A model generated the notes under the pieces. That model worked only from the letters and a program-made list of their open reading frames with translations, did not search any database and was not told the origin of the DNA. From Methylobacterium planeticum (GTDB lineage: Bacteria > Pseudomonadota > Alphaproteobacteria > Rhizobiales > Beijerinckiaceae): a stretch of 64,000 nucleotides of DNA. A program made the translations under genes and the position numbers. Position 1 is the stretch's first letter, and every line of letters begins with the position of its first letter. The stretch is from the NCBI RefSeq assembly GCF_008806345.1, contig NZ_VZZJ01000001.1:347777-411776 (forward strand), in the 5' to 3' direction. Below are positions 47,881 through 56,840 of this stretch, one piece after another.

Positions 47881-47897
47881 GCCGTGGCCCCCACGGC
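47881..47897 (+). terminator. Small hairpin between hpnM and hpnI
   Basis: GCCGTGG, three-base loop, CCACGGC, followed by TCTCTC. It is a perfect 7-bp stem but short and without a U-run, so it may only attenuate or stabilise. Confidence 0.3.
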
Positions 47898-47923
47898 TCT
47901 CTCCCGATCTTCGTGACCGAGCG

Positions 47924-49117
47924 ATGCCCTCCATGGACCTGACCTGGCTCTCGCCGATCTTTCTCGTCCTCGCGCTCGCCGGCTGCGTCTACGGTCTGCT
48001 GGCCGCCCTCCTGGCCGGGCGCTTCGCGGCCCGGGCCGTCCCGAGCCTCGCCCCGGAGGCCCCGCGCCCCTCGGTGACGATGCTCAAGCCGCTCTGCGGC
48101 ATGGAGCCGAACCTCTACGAGAACCTCGCGAGCTTCTGCGGCCAGGCCTATGCCGGCCCGGTGCAGATCGTCTTCGGGGTGCAGACCGCCACCGACCCGG
48201 CGATCGGCGTGGTGCGCCGCCTCGAGGCCGCCTTCCCGGCCCTGCGCATCGACCTCGCGATCGATGCCCGCCAGCACGGCTCGAACCGCAAGGTCTCGAA
48301 CCTGATCAACATGTCCGATCTGATCGCCCATGACGTCGTCGTGCTGGCCGACAGCGACATGGTGGTGGGGCCGGACTACCTCGAGCGCATCGTCGCCGAA
48401 CTGTCCGTGCCCGGCGTCAACGGCGTCACCTGCCTGTATCACGGGGTGCCGTCGCATCGCGGCCTGCACGCGCAGCTCTCGGCGCTCGCCATCGACGTCC
48501 AGTTCCTGCCCAACGTCGTGATGGGCACGGCGCTCGGCCTCGCCAAGCCCTGCTTCGGCTCCACCATCGCCTTCAGCCGCAGGGCGCTCGGCGAGATCGG
48601 CGGCTTCCAGGCCTTCAGGAACGACCTCGCGGACGATTACGCCATCGGCGAGGCCCTGCGCGCCACCGGGCAGCACGTGGCGATCCCGAGCTTCACGATC
48701 GGGCATACCTGCGTCGACACCGAACTCACCGGCCTCTGGCGCCACGAGCTGCGCTGGAACCGCACCATCCGCAACGTCGACCCGGCGGGCTATGCCGGCT
48801 CGATCGTCACCCACGCCTTCCCGCTCGCGCTCATCGGCGCCCTGATGCCGGGCGCCGGCCACAGCGCCCTCGCGGTCGCGGCTCTGGCCCTCGCCTGCCG
48901 AATCGTCCTCTGCCTCCGGCTCGAGCGGGCCTTCGGCCTCGAGCCGCACGCCTACTGGCTGTTGCCGATTCGCGACATCCTCTCCTTCACGAACTTCTCC
49001 TGGAGCTTCGTCTCGGGGGCGGTGACATGGAAAGGTCACGATTATCGCGTCGTTGCGGATGGAACGCTTATTCCGGAGGCCAGCCTCAGTCGCGATGCTG
49101 AAGCCACCTCCGTCTGA
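47924..49117 (+). CDS. hpnI: Hopanoid glycosyltransferase HpnI
   Basis: A GT21-like (ceramide-glucosyltransferase type) enzyme that adds N-acetylglucosamine to bacteriohopanetetrol, the first step toward BHT cyclitol ether. In 397 residues there is an N-terminal membrane helix, SVTMLKPLCGMEPNLYENL, LADSDMVVG (the DxD-type site), DLADDYAIGE and the RW motif in HELRWNRTIRN, then C-terminal helices. ATG 47924 or 47933 may start it. hpnJ follows after 60 bases. Confidence 0.93.
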   Translation: MPSMDLTWLSPIFLVLALAGCVYGLLAALLAGRFAARAVPSLAPEAPRPSVTMLKPLCGMEPNLYENLASFCGQAYAGPVQIVFGVQTATDPAIGVVRRLEAAFPALRIDLAIDARQHGSNRKVSNLINMSDLIAHDVVVLADSDMVVGPDYLERIVAELSVPGVNGVTCLYHGVPSHRGLHAQLSALAIDVQFLPNVVMGTALGLAKPCFGSTIAFSRRALGEIGGFQAFRNDLADDYAIGEALRATGQHVAIPSFTIGHTCVDTELTGLWRHELRWNRTIRNVDPAGYAGSIVTHAFPLALIGALMPGAGHSALAVAALALACRIVLCLRLERAFGLEPHAYWLLPIRDILSFTNFSWSFVSGAVTWKGHDYRVVADGTLIPEASLSRDAEATSV

Positions 49118-49177
49118 CCTTTGCGCCGACTTCGTTCGACTTGATCAATCCCGCCCCGCTCTGAGGCCTTGAACCCC

Positions 49178-50599
49178 ATGCGCACGCTCTTCCTCCAGGC
49201 ACCGACCTTCGACGGCTTCGACGGCGGCGCCGGCTCCCGCTACCAGGCCAAGCGCGAGATCAAGTCGTTCTGGTACCCGACCTGGCTGGCCCAGCCGGCG
49301 GCCCTGGTGCCGAACTCGAAGCTGATCGACGCGCCCCCGCACAACATCAAGCTGGCCGAGATCGTCGCGCAGGCGAACGACTTCGACCTCGTGGTGCTGC
49401 ACACCTCGGTGCCCTCCTTCAAGTCCGACGTGAAGACGATCGAGGCGCTCAAGGCAGCCAATCCCAAGCTCAAGGCCGGCCTGATCGGCGCCAAGGTGGC
49501 GGTAGACGCCGCCGGCGCCATGGCCCAGGCCCCCTGCATCGATTTCTGCGCCCGCAACGAGTTCGACTTCACCGTCAAGGAAGTCGCCGACGGCGTGGAC
49601 ATGTCCGAGATCAAGGGCCTGTCCTACCGGGATGCCAACGGCGTCGTGGTCCACAACGCGGACCGCGAGATCATGACGGACATGGATCAGCTCCCGTTCG
49701 TCACCTCGGTCTACAAGCGCGACCTGCAGATGGAGAAGTACTTCATCGGCTACCTCAAGCACCCCTACATCTCGTTCTACTCGGGCCGAGGCTGCAAGTC
49801 GCGTTGCACCTTCTGCCTGTGGCCGCAGACGGTCGGCGGCCACACCTACCGGACGCGCTCGGTCGCCCACGTGATCGAGGAGATCAAGTACTGCCTGAAG
49901 GAGTTCCCGCAGACGAAGGAGTTCTTCTTCGACGACGACACCTTCACGGACAACCTGCCCCGCGCCGAGGAGATCGCCCGCGAACTCGGCAAGCTCGGCG
50001 TCACCTGGTCGTGCAATGCCAAGGCGAACGTGCCGCGCGAGACCCTGAAGGTCCTCAAGGACAACGGCCTGCGCCTCCTGCTCGTCGGCTACGAGTCCGG
50101 CAACCAGCAGATCCTTCACAACATCAAGAAGGGCATGCGCGTCGAGGTGGCCGAGAAGTTCACCAAGGATTGCCACGATCTCGGCATCGCCATCCACGGC
50201 ACCTTCATCCTCGGTCTGCCGGGCGAGTCGAAGGAGACGATCCGGGAAACGATCGAGTTCGCCAAGCGGATCAATCCGCACACGATCCAGGTCTCGCTCG
50301 CGGCGCCGTATCCGGGCACGTATCTCTACAAGCAGGCGGTCGAGAACGGCTGGCTCGACGTGGAGAACGCTGAGCTCGTCGACGAGAACGGCGTGCAGGT
50401 CGCGCCGCTGCACTATCCCCACCTGTCGCATACCGAGATCTTCAACTCGGTGGAGGATTTCTACAAGAAGTTCTACTTCCGCGCCCCGAAGATCGCCTCG
50501 ATCGTCAGCGAGATGGTGCGCTCCCCCGACATGATGAAGCGCCGCCTGCGCGAGGGCGTCGAGTTCTACCGGTTCCTCAAGGAGCGCCAAGCCGCCTGA
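49178..50599 (+). CDS. hpnJ: BHT cyclitol ether synthase HpnJ (radical SAM)
   Basis: A radical-SAM enzyme that converts glucosaminyl-BHT to BHT cyclitol ether by ring contraction. The 473-residue protein has an N-terminal B12-binding-like Rossmann region (about 1-165) and a radical-SAM barrel with CxxxCxxC at C206, C210 and C213 (GRGCKSRCTFC). Later motifs include FFFDDDTF and LLLVGYESGNQQIL. ATG 49178 is preferred over TTG 49169, as GAGG lies 11 bases before it. Confidence 0.94.
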   Translation: MRTLFLQAPTFDGFDGGAGSRYQAKREIKSFWYPTWLAQPAALVPNSKLIDAPPHNIKLAEIVAQANDFDLVVLHTSVPSFKSDVKTIEALKAANPKLKAGLIGAKVAVDAAGAMAQAPCIDFCARNEFDFTVKEVADGVDMSEIKGLSYRDANGVVVHNADREIMTDMDQLPFVTSVYKRDLQMEKYFIGYLKHPYISFYSGRGCKSRCTFCLWPQTVGGHTYRTRSVAHVIEEIKYCLKEFPQTKEFFFDDDTFTDNLPRAEEIARELGKLGVTWSCNAKANVPRETLKVLKDNGLRLLLVGYESGNQQILHNIKKGMRVEVAEKFTKDCHDLGIAIHGTFILGLPGESKETIRETIEFAKRINPHTIQVSLAAPYPGTYLYKQAVENGWLDVENAELVDENGVQVAPLHYPHLSHTEIFNSVEDFYKKFYFRAPKIASIVSEMVRSPDMMKRRLREGVEFYRFLKERQAA

Positions 50600-50621
50600 T
50601 CACGGTGCGTTCTCGAGGTGT

Positions 50622-50649
50622 ATGGCCGGGCGTCTCGCCCGGCCATTTT
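50622..50649 (+). terminator. Rho-independent terminator after hpnJ
   Basis: A perfect 11-bp stem ATGGCCGGGCG / CGCCCGGCCAT with a three-base loop, followed by TTTC. It lies between hpnJ and hpnK, so hpnK may be expressed less or from its own promoter. Confidence 0.75.
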
Positions 50650-50687
50650 CGTTGGCGGACCGACCCGCGCATGGACCGGAGCCGAGC

Positions 50688-51527
50688 GTGAAGCGACTTG
50701 TCGTGACGGCCGACGATTTCGGCCTGAGCCCGGAGGTCAACGAGGCCGTCGAGCAGGCCCATCGCGACGGCATCCTGACCGCCGCGAGCCTGATGGTCTC
50801 GGCGCCGGCCGCCGCCGACGCCGTGGCCCGGGCGCGGCGCCTGCCGTCCCTGCGCGTCGGGCTGCACCTCGTCCTCGTCGAGGCCTGGCCGACCCTGCCG
50901 CCGGAGCAGCTGCCGGACCTCACGGACGCGCAGGGCCTGATGCGCCGGGACATGGGCCGCCTCGGCCTCGACCTCGCGGTGAGGGCGGGCGCGCGCCGCC
51001 AGCTCGCCGCCGAGATCACGGCGCAGTTCGAGGCCTACCGGGCGACCGGACTGCCCCTCGACCACGTCAACGCCCACAAGCACTTCCACGTCCATCCCCT
51101 GATCGCGGGCGCGGTCTTGCGGATCGGCCGGGGCTTCGGCATGCGGGCGATCCGGGTGCCGCGGGAGACGCGCGCGGTGCTGCGGCAGGCCGAGGCCGGG
51201 GCGAACCCGAAACCGGCCCTCGACATCGCGCCCTGGGCGGCCCTGCTGGCGGTGCGGGCCCGCCAGGAAGGCCTCCTGATCCCCGACCGGACCCTCGGGC
51301 TCGCCTGGTCGGGCGCGATGACGCCGCGGCGCGTGGCGGCGCTCCTCGCCCATCTGCCGGCCGGCCTGACGGAACTCTACACCCACCCGGCGACGGCGGG
51401 CGGCTTCCCCGGCGAGGCGCCGGGCTACGCCTACGCGGCGGAACGGGACGCGCTCGTCGCCCCGGAGGCCCGCGCGGCCGTGGCCCGGCCGGGGATCGTC
51501 AGCGGGGGGTTCTCGGACTTCCTGTGA
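50688..51527 (+). CDS. hpnK: Hopanoid deacetylase HpnK (YdjC family)
   Basis: It removes the acetyl group from GlcNAc-BHT to give glucosaminyl-BHT, the substrate of HpnJ and the first free amine in the path. A 279-residue YdjC/carbohydrate-deacetylase protein with TADDFGLS (metal-binding Asp10), VGLHLVL (His60) and HVNAHKHFHVHP (His130/132). The start is GTG 50688; the frame is open upstream through the terminator hairpin. It follows hpnJ in the same direction. Confidence 0.93.
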   Translation: MKRLVVTADDFGLSPEVNEAVEQAHRDGILTAASLMVSAPAAADAVARARRLPSLRVGLHLVLVEAWPTLPPEQLPDLTDAQGLMRRDMGRLGLDLAVRAGARRQLAAEITAQFEAYRATGLPLDHVNAHKHFHVHPLIAGAVLRIGRGFGMRAIRVPRETRAVLRQAEAGANPKPALDIAPWAALLAVRARQEGLLIPDRTLGLAWSGAMTPRRVAALLAHLPAGLTELYTHPATAGGFPGEAPGYAYAAERDALVAPEARAAVARPGIVSGGFSDFL

Positions 51528-51561
51528 TGCCGGTCCGGGTCGAGAACGGTGGTGACGAGCC

Positions 51562-52281
51562 TCAGCCCGGGCCTGAGCGCCGCGGCGGCTTCGGGGTCGG
51601 CGCGCCGTCCCGCCGGGTGGCGAGCCAGATGCGGTGCCGGGCGCCGCTGCGGCCCGCATGCGCCCGCACGGTGACCTCCTCGACACCGAAGCCCGCCTGG
51701 TGCAGGCGCCGGCTGAAGGCGCGGTCGGGACCGGCGGACCAGACCGCCAGGACGCCGCCCGGTCGCAGGGCCGCCTCGGCGGCCTGCAATCCCGCCTTGT
51801 CGTAGAGACCGTCATTGGCCGCGCGCGTCAGGCCCTCGGGACCGTTGTCGACATCGAGCAGAATGGCGTCGTAGGCCTGCGGCCGCGCGCGGATCAGCGC
51901 GGCGACGTCGCCCTCGTGCAGGCGGACCCGGCGGTCGTCGAGGCTGCCCGCGTGCAAGTCCGCCATCGGCCCGCGCGCCCAGGCGACAACGGCCGGAACC
52001 AGTTCGGCGACCACGATTTCGGCGTCCGGGCGCAGGGCGGAGAGGGCCGCCCGCAGGGTGAAGCCCATGCCGAGGCCGCCGATCAGGAGGCGCGTGCCCG
52101 GGCGCGCTCCCACGCGGGTGCAGGCGAGGTCCGCCAGCGCCCGCTCGGATCCGCTGAGGCGGCTGTTCATCAGCTCGTTCTGGCCGAGCTGGATCGAGAA
52201 CTCGCTCCCCCGCTGCAGCAGCCGCAGGGTCCCGGCCTCGCCGGGGATCTCCGCGGTGCCGAGATGCTTCCAGGGGATCAC
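51562..52281 (-). CDS. Spermidine-synthase-like SAM-fold protein next to hpnN
   Basis: A 239-residue Rossmann protein of the spermine/spermidine-synthase type: LLIGGLGMGFTLRAAL is the SAM-binding loop, VVAELVPAVVAWARG the acidic end of strand 2, and YDAILLDVDNGPEGL the core motif. The polyamine-site DxxDP signature of true SpeE is replaced by DVDNGP, so it may be a methyltransferase or aminopropyl transferase of other specificity. It lies 25 bases after hpnN on the same strand, so the two are likely co-transcribed. Its role in hopanoid biology is untested. Confidence 0.8.
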   Translation of the reverse strand: MIPWKHLGTAEIPGEAGTLRLLQRGSEFSIQLGQNELMNSRLSGSERALADLACTRVGARPGTRLLIGGLGMGFTLRAALSALRPDAEIVVAELVPAVVAWARGPMADLHAGSLDDRRVRLHEGDVAALIRARPQAYDAILLDVDNGPEGLTRAANDGLYDKAGLQAAEAALRPGGVLAVWSAGPDRAFSRRLHQAGFGVEEVTVRAHAGRSGARHRIWLATRRDGAPTPKPPRRSGPG

Positions 52282-52306
52282 GACTCGCAGCCCCGCCGAA
52301 CCGGCC

Positions 52307-54976
52307 CTACTTGGCCGCCACGGCCTCGGCCTTGCGGGCGATCAGGGGATCGGCCTCGGCGGTGTTGCCCTCGGGCCGGTCGGCATCGGGCCGCTTCGGC
52401 GGCGGCCCGAGGAAGGCCGGGACCACGAAGAAGGCGGCGATCAGCGTGAAGAACAGCGACAGGGCGAGGAGCTTGCCCATGCTGGCGGTGCCCGGGTGGC
52501 TCGAGAGCACCAGCGAGCCGAAGGCGGTGCCGGTGGTGAGCGCCGAGAAGAAGATCGCGCGGGTCAGGCTTGAGGCCAGCATGTCGGCGACCCCCGCCCG
52601 CCAGGCGATCACGTAGTAGATGTGGAAGGCCACGCCCACCGCGAGCATTAGCGGCAAGGCGATGATGTTGGCGAAGTTCAGCGGCATGCCGACGACCTTG
52701 AGGGCCATCAGCGTCCACAGGGTCGCGAGCACCAGCGGCCCGAGCGTCATTGCCACGTCCCAGGGTTTGCGCAGGGCGACTGACAGGATGATGAAGATCA
52801 GCACCAGGGCGGTGACGCCCGCCTGCACGAAGGCGCCGAGGATCGTGTAGCTCGACGAGGTCGTGGCGACGGGGGCACCGGTGGCGTGGGGCGCGATGGT
52901 CTGCACCTCCTTGGCGAAGCGGCGCAGGACCTGATCGTTGTTGGAATTGCCCTTCGGATGCACCTCGATGCGGGCGCGCCCGTCGGCGGCGACCCACTCG
53001 GCCTTCAGCTGCGGCGGCAGGTTGTCGAGGGTGATCTTCTCCGGGTGGAGCAGGTCGCGCAGGCGCTTCAGCAGGGTCTTGAGGTCCGTCGTCAGCGCGA
53101 CGGAGGCCGCCTCGCGGGTGGCGACCGGCGCGTTGCCGAGCTTGTCGAGGGTCGTCGCGAGGGCACCGGCGGACTTGGCGCCGGCGGACGTGGCACCGGG
53201 CTGCTGGTCGCCCGTGGCGAGGGCACGCAGGGCCGCGGCGGCCTCCTTGATACCCTTCACGTTCTCGGCATCCGTCGGCGGCGGCGGCCGCCGGCCCGGA
53301 TTGAGGATCGGGTCGAGGAGTTGCGCGGTGTCGGCGACCGTGGCGAGCTTCTGGTCCTGGTCTCGGGGCACGAAGGTGTCGATGCTGTTGGTCTGGGCGA
53401 CCGCCGGGAGCGTCTCGAGGCGCTTCGACAGCTCCGGCACATCCGCGACCGAGGGCGCCAGCACGTCGATGACGTTCGGGCTCGTGGCCGGATCCTTGAT
53501 CAGGTCGAGATAGGTCGCGATCGATTCGACCTTCGGGCTGCGCAGGTGCATCGGGTTCGAATCGAAGGGCAGCTTCCAGAGAAGCGGCATGCCCGCGAGG
53601 GTGATGAGGCCGACCCCGATCAGGACGCCCTTGCGGTTGCGCAGGATCCAGGGATCGACGCCCGCGAGCCAGGTGGTCTCGACCGCCTCCTTCTCGCCCC
53701 GCGGCTTGAACACCGCGATCAGCGCGGGCAGCAGCGTCAGGGCGAAGAGGTAGGCCACCACCATGCCGACGCCCGCGATGAGGCCGAGTTCCGACACGCC
53801 CCGGAAGGCGGTCGGCAGGAAGGCGAAGAACCCCGCGATCAGCGAGATCGCCGCGAGCGTCAGCGACCAGCCGACCCCGCGGGCGGCGGCCCGGATGGCG
53901 GATTCGAGGGTCGGCTGCTCGTAGCGGTCGGCCCGGTAGCGCACCGCGAACTGGATGCCGAAATCGATGCCGAGGCCGACGAACAGGGCCGCGAAGGCCA
54001 CCGAGATCGGGTTGAGCTCGCCCACCATCAGCAGGCCGAGGGCCGCCGTGACGATGAGGCCCGAGAAGGTGGTGATCAGCACCCCGACCACGAGGGGACC
54101 CGAGCGCAGCGCCAGCCACAGGAACAGCACGATCGCCCCGACCGTGACGGAGTTGTTGAGGAACGCGTCGTCGGACAGGGTCGAGAACTCGTCGTCGGCC
54201 ACGGCAACGGGGCCGGTGAGGCGCATCCGAAGGCCGTTCTCGGGGGTGATCTTCAGGTCCTTGGCGACGTTGCGAATCAGCTTCGAGGCCTCGTAGCCCG
54301 GCTGGAGCGCGTTGAAGTCGAGGACGGGCTGGATGATCACGAACTTGCGCAGGTCCGTGCTGCGGCTCTCGCCGCCCGAGAGCAGGAGCTGCCAGGACAT
54401 CCGGGCCGGCTCGCCCGCGAGCACCGTCTGCAGGGTCGCGTTGATCTGACCCATCGGCTTGTCGAGGTCTTCGAGCTTGGCGTCGCCGCTCTTCACGCCC
54501 TTGGCGCCGAGGCTCAGCACCCGCATCACGCCGCGCAGGGAGGGGTCGGCGGCGAGCGGGCCGAGGAGGCCCTGCTGCTGCACCAGCTGCTCGGTGGTCT
54601 TCTCCAGCTCCTGCTGGGACATCAGCAGGAGGCCGTTCTTGTCGAAGAACGGCCCGCCATCGGGGCGGTTGACGGTCTCGATCAGATTTTTGTGGACAGA
54701 CAGCGCCTTGGCGAGCTCGGCGGCCGCTTCCTCGGCCACCTCGGGCGTGCGCCCGTCGATCACCGCCACGACCGTGTTGGTGCGCTGGGGGAAGGCCTTC
54801 TCGTAGTTGATCTCGTCCTGGCGCCAGGGCTCCTTCGCATCGATCAGCCGCTCGACGTCGGTGTTGATGCGAAAGAGGTGGGCCGCGATACCGGCGCTCG
54901 TCACCGTCATCAGGGCGATGACGGCGATGACGATCCAGCGACGCTGGACGGAAAACGCGACGAGACGTTCGATCAC
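52307..54976 (-). CDS. hpnN: Hopanoid RND transporter HpnN (MMPL family)
   Basis: It moves hopanoids from the inner to the outer membrane. The 889-residue RND protein has 12 predicted helices and two periplasmic loops: helix 1 at residues 15-35, a first loop at about 40-270 (TDVERLIDAKEPWRQDE, RTNTVVAVIDG), a helix block around 273-460, a second loop at about 485-730 and a last helix block. FVGLGIDFGIQFAVRYR is the RND core motif. It starts at GTG 54976. It is divergent from hpnH across 612 bases. Confidence 0.94.
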   Translation of the reverse strand: MIERLVAFSVQRRWIVIAVIALMTVTSAGIAAHLFRINTDVERLIDAKEPWRQDEINYEKAFPQRTNTVVAVIDGRTPEVAEEAAAELAKALSVHKNLIETVNRPDGGPFFDKNGLLLMSQQELEKTTEQLVQQQGLLGPLAADPSLRGVMRVLSLGAKGVKSGDAKLEDLDKPMGQINATLQTVLAGEPARMSWQLLLSGGESRSTDLRKFVIIQPVLDFNALQPGYEASKLIRNVAKDLKITPENGLRMRLTGPVAVADDEFSTLSDDAFLNNSVTVGAIVLFLWLALRSGPLVVGVLITTFSGLIVTAALGLLMVGELNPISVAFAALFVGLGIDFGIQFAVRYRADRYEQPTLESAIRAAARGVGWSLTLAAISLIAGFFAFLPTAFRGVSELGLIAGVGMVVAYLFALTLLPALIAVFKPRGEKEAVETTWLAGVDPWILRNRKGVLIGVGLITLAGMPLLWKLPFDSNPMHLRSPKVESIATYLDLIKDPATSPNVIDVLAPSVADVPELSKRLETLPAVAQTNSIDTFVPRDQDQKLATVADTAQLLDPILNPGRRPPPPTDAENVKGIKEAAAALRALATGDQQPGATSAGAKSAGALATTLDKLGNAPVATREAASVALTTDLKTLLKRLRDLLHPEKITLDNLPPQLKAEWVAADGRARIEVHPKGNSNNDQVLRRFAKEVQTIAPHATGAPVATTSSSYTILGAFVQAGVTALVLIFIILSVALRKPWDVAMTLGPLVLATLWTLMALKVVGMPLNFANIIALPLMLAVGVAFHIYYVIAWRAGVADMLASSLTRAIFFSALTTGTAFGSLVLSSHPGTASMGKLLALSLFFTLIAAFFVVPAFLGPPPKRPDADRPEGNTAEADPLIARKAEAVAAK

Positions 54977-55588
54977 GAGTATCCTGCCTGCTTAGAGCAC
55001 CGACCGGAAAGGAGCTGCGCCTGTCCGGTAGAGAATGTGCGACGCAACGGGAAACCAGGGCGTTTGCCACAAACGCCCGCCCATGGGAAACGCCCCGGGC
55101 CGATCCCACGCACGAAAGCGCCTTGGGTCACGTGCGGACCGCCCGAACCTGCGGCCTCGCGAGACGCCTGCGGCCGGCCCGTGCCGGTCCAGTACGGTCG
55201 GGCTGCTCAGTAAAGCGCTAGGGCCCCGAATGCAACGCGGGCGGCTTTTCTCGGATATTGCCGGGTTTGACGTGCGATTTCGCACCGCAGCAAGTTTACG
55301 GCCAAGCTCAATCTGCGGTGGTTGTCTCAATCCCGACGCAAAGCTGGCATTCGATACGGGGGCTAGGAAAACGCGCCGAGCCTGGGATAGGCGTCTGCCC
55401 ATGCGTGCGGCGGGCACCTGCTTCGGGCAGCGCTTCTGTGGCTCCGTTGCGTCATCTCCGGAAACACGTGCGGCTTTGCTGGAATAGGGTCCGTTTTGAG
55501 ACCCATTCCAACCTAGATCGCTGGAATTCGTATCCTTTTCACGCTAAGCAGCCCGTCAATCTGGGGCCAAAAACAAAGGAGCCGCGTC
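54977..55588. promoter_or_regulatory. Long hpnN / hpnH intergenic region
   Basis: 612 bases without a supported gene, with GC lower than the flanks, especially from 55250 on. It must hold the promoters of hpnN and hpnH. An open frame runs into it from 55258, but it has no family match and shifts against hpnH. Near 55488-55525 is the two-block element shared with bcp. The stretch from there to the start reads TATCCTTTTCACGC and then AAAGGA before TTG 55589. Confidence 0.5.
55488..55525 (+). promoter_or_regulatory. Conserved two-block element upstream of hpnH (copy 2)
   Basis: GGTCCGTTT, six variable bases, then CCATTCCAACCT...GCTGGA. It ends 63 bases before the hpnH start, in the hpnH direction. 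The second block also forms an imperfect dyad ATTCCA...TGGAAT. The bcp copy at 3219-3256 has 9/9 and 20/23 matches in the two blocks. Confidence 0.5.
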
Positions 55589-56752
55589 TTGGGCATTCCC
55601 CTCCGGTACGTCGCGAAGATCGGCGGCTACATCCTCAAGCAGCATCTGACGGGCCGCAAACGCTACCCGCTGGTGATGATGATGGAGCCCCTGTTCCGCT
55701 GCAATCTCGCCTGCGCCGGATGCGGCAAGATCGACTATCCGGACGAGATCCTGAACAAGCGCCTGCCCGTCGCCGACGCGCTCGAATCGGTGCGCGAGTG
55801 CGGCGCACCCGTCGTGGTGATCGCGGGCGGCGAGCCGCTTCTCCACAAGGATCTGCCCCAGATCGTCGAGGGCATCATCGCGCAGAAGAAGTTCGCGATC
55901 GTCTGCACCAACGCACTGCTCCTCGAGAAGAAGATCAAGGAGTACAAGCCGAGCCCATACTTCACCTGGTCGATCCATCTCGACGGCGACAAGGAGATGC
56001 ACGACCAGTCGGTCTGCCAGCGCGGCGTGTACGACAAGGCGGTCTCGGCCATCAAGACCGCCAAGGAGATGGGCTTCCGCGTCACGATCAACTGCACGTT
56101 CTTCAACAACTCGTCGGCCGACAAGATCGCGGACTTCTTCGACAGCGTGACCAAGATGGGCATTGACGGCATCACCGTCTCGCCCGGCTACGCCTACGAG
56201 CGCGCCCCCGACCAGAAGCACTTCCTCAACCGCAAGGCGACGAAGGACCTGTTCCGCGGCGTGTTCCGGCACGGCAAGGAGAAGGGCCGCGAGAAGTGGA
56301 CCTTCCAGCAATCGGGCCTGTTCCTCGACTTCCTGGCCGGCAACCAGACCTATCATTGCACGCCATGGGGCAATCCGACCCGCACCGTCTTCGGCTGGCA
56401 GAAGCCCTGCTATCTCCTCGGCGAGGGCTACGCGGCGACCTTCAAGGAACTGATGGAAGAGACCGACTGGGACGCCTACGGCACCGGCAACTACGAGAAG
56501 TGCGCCGACTGCATGGTGCATTCCGGCTACGAGGCCTCCTCGGTGGTGGATTCCGTGCGCAAGCCCTGGAAGCCCCTCGTCCACGCGATCCGCGGCATCA
56601 GGACCGAGGGCGAGATGGCGCCCGAGGTGAGCCTGGAGAACCAGCGCCCGGCCGAGTTCGTGTTCTCGCGCAACGTCGCCCAGAAGCTCTCGGAGATCAA
56701 AGCCTCCGGCATCGACACCAAGCAGGAAGCCCGCAAGCGCACGGCGGCCTGA
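55589..56752 (+). CDS. hpnH: Adenosyl-hopane synthase HpnH (radical SAM)
   Basis: It couples the 5'-deoxyadenosyl radical to diploptene, giving adenosylhopane, the first side-chain step. The 387-residue radical-SAM protein has C38, C42 and C45 (RCNLACAGC), the GGEPLL motif and a C-terminal part with further cysteines (CADCMVHSGYE). The start is TTG 55589 with AAAGGA eight bases upstream. It runs opposite to shc and hpnG, which converge on it. Confidence 0.95.
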   Translation: MGIPLRYVAKIGGYILKQHLTGRKRYPLVMMMEPLFRCNLACAGCGKIDYPDEILNKRLPVADALESVRECGAPVVVIAGGEPLLHKDLPQIVEGIIAQKKFAIVCTNALLLEKKIKEYKPSPYFTWSIHLDGDKEMHDQSVCQRGVYDKAVSAIKTAKEMGFRVTINCTFFNNSSADKIADFFDSVTKMGIDGITVSPGYAYERAPDQKHFLNRKATKDLFRGVFRHGKEKGREKWTFQQSGLFLDFLAGNQTYHCTPWGNPTRTVFGWQKPCYLLGEGYAATFKELMEETDWDAYGTGNYEKCADCMVHSGYEASSVVDSVRKPWKPLVHAIRGIRTEGEMAPEVSLENQRPAEFVFSRNVAQKLSEIKASGIDTKQEARKRTAA

Positions 56753-56776
56753 GAGCCGTCGCAGCGACCGGGCACG

Positions 56777-56811
56777 AGAGAAGCCCCGCGGGTCTCCTGC
56801 GGGGCTTTCTC
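56777..56811. terminator. Bidirectional terminator between hpnH and hpnG
   Basis: AGCCCCGC / GCGGGGCT with a nine-base loop and flanking GAGA/TCTC-type pairing, T-rich after the stem in the hpnH direction. It sits between convergent stops. Confidence 0.7.
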
Positions 56812-56840
56812 GTTGGCCCGCGGCAGGTGCGGGCGGGGCG

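Noticed and set aside
55258..55588. A possible small gene upstream of hpnH
   Set aside because: No ribosome-binding site or family, composition differs from real genes here, and the frame runs on into hpnH out of register.
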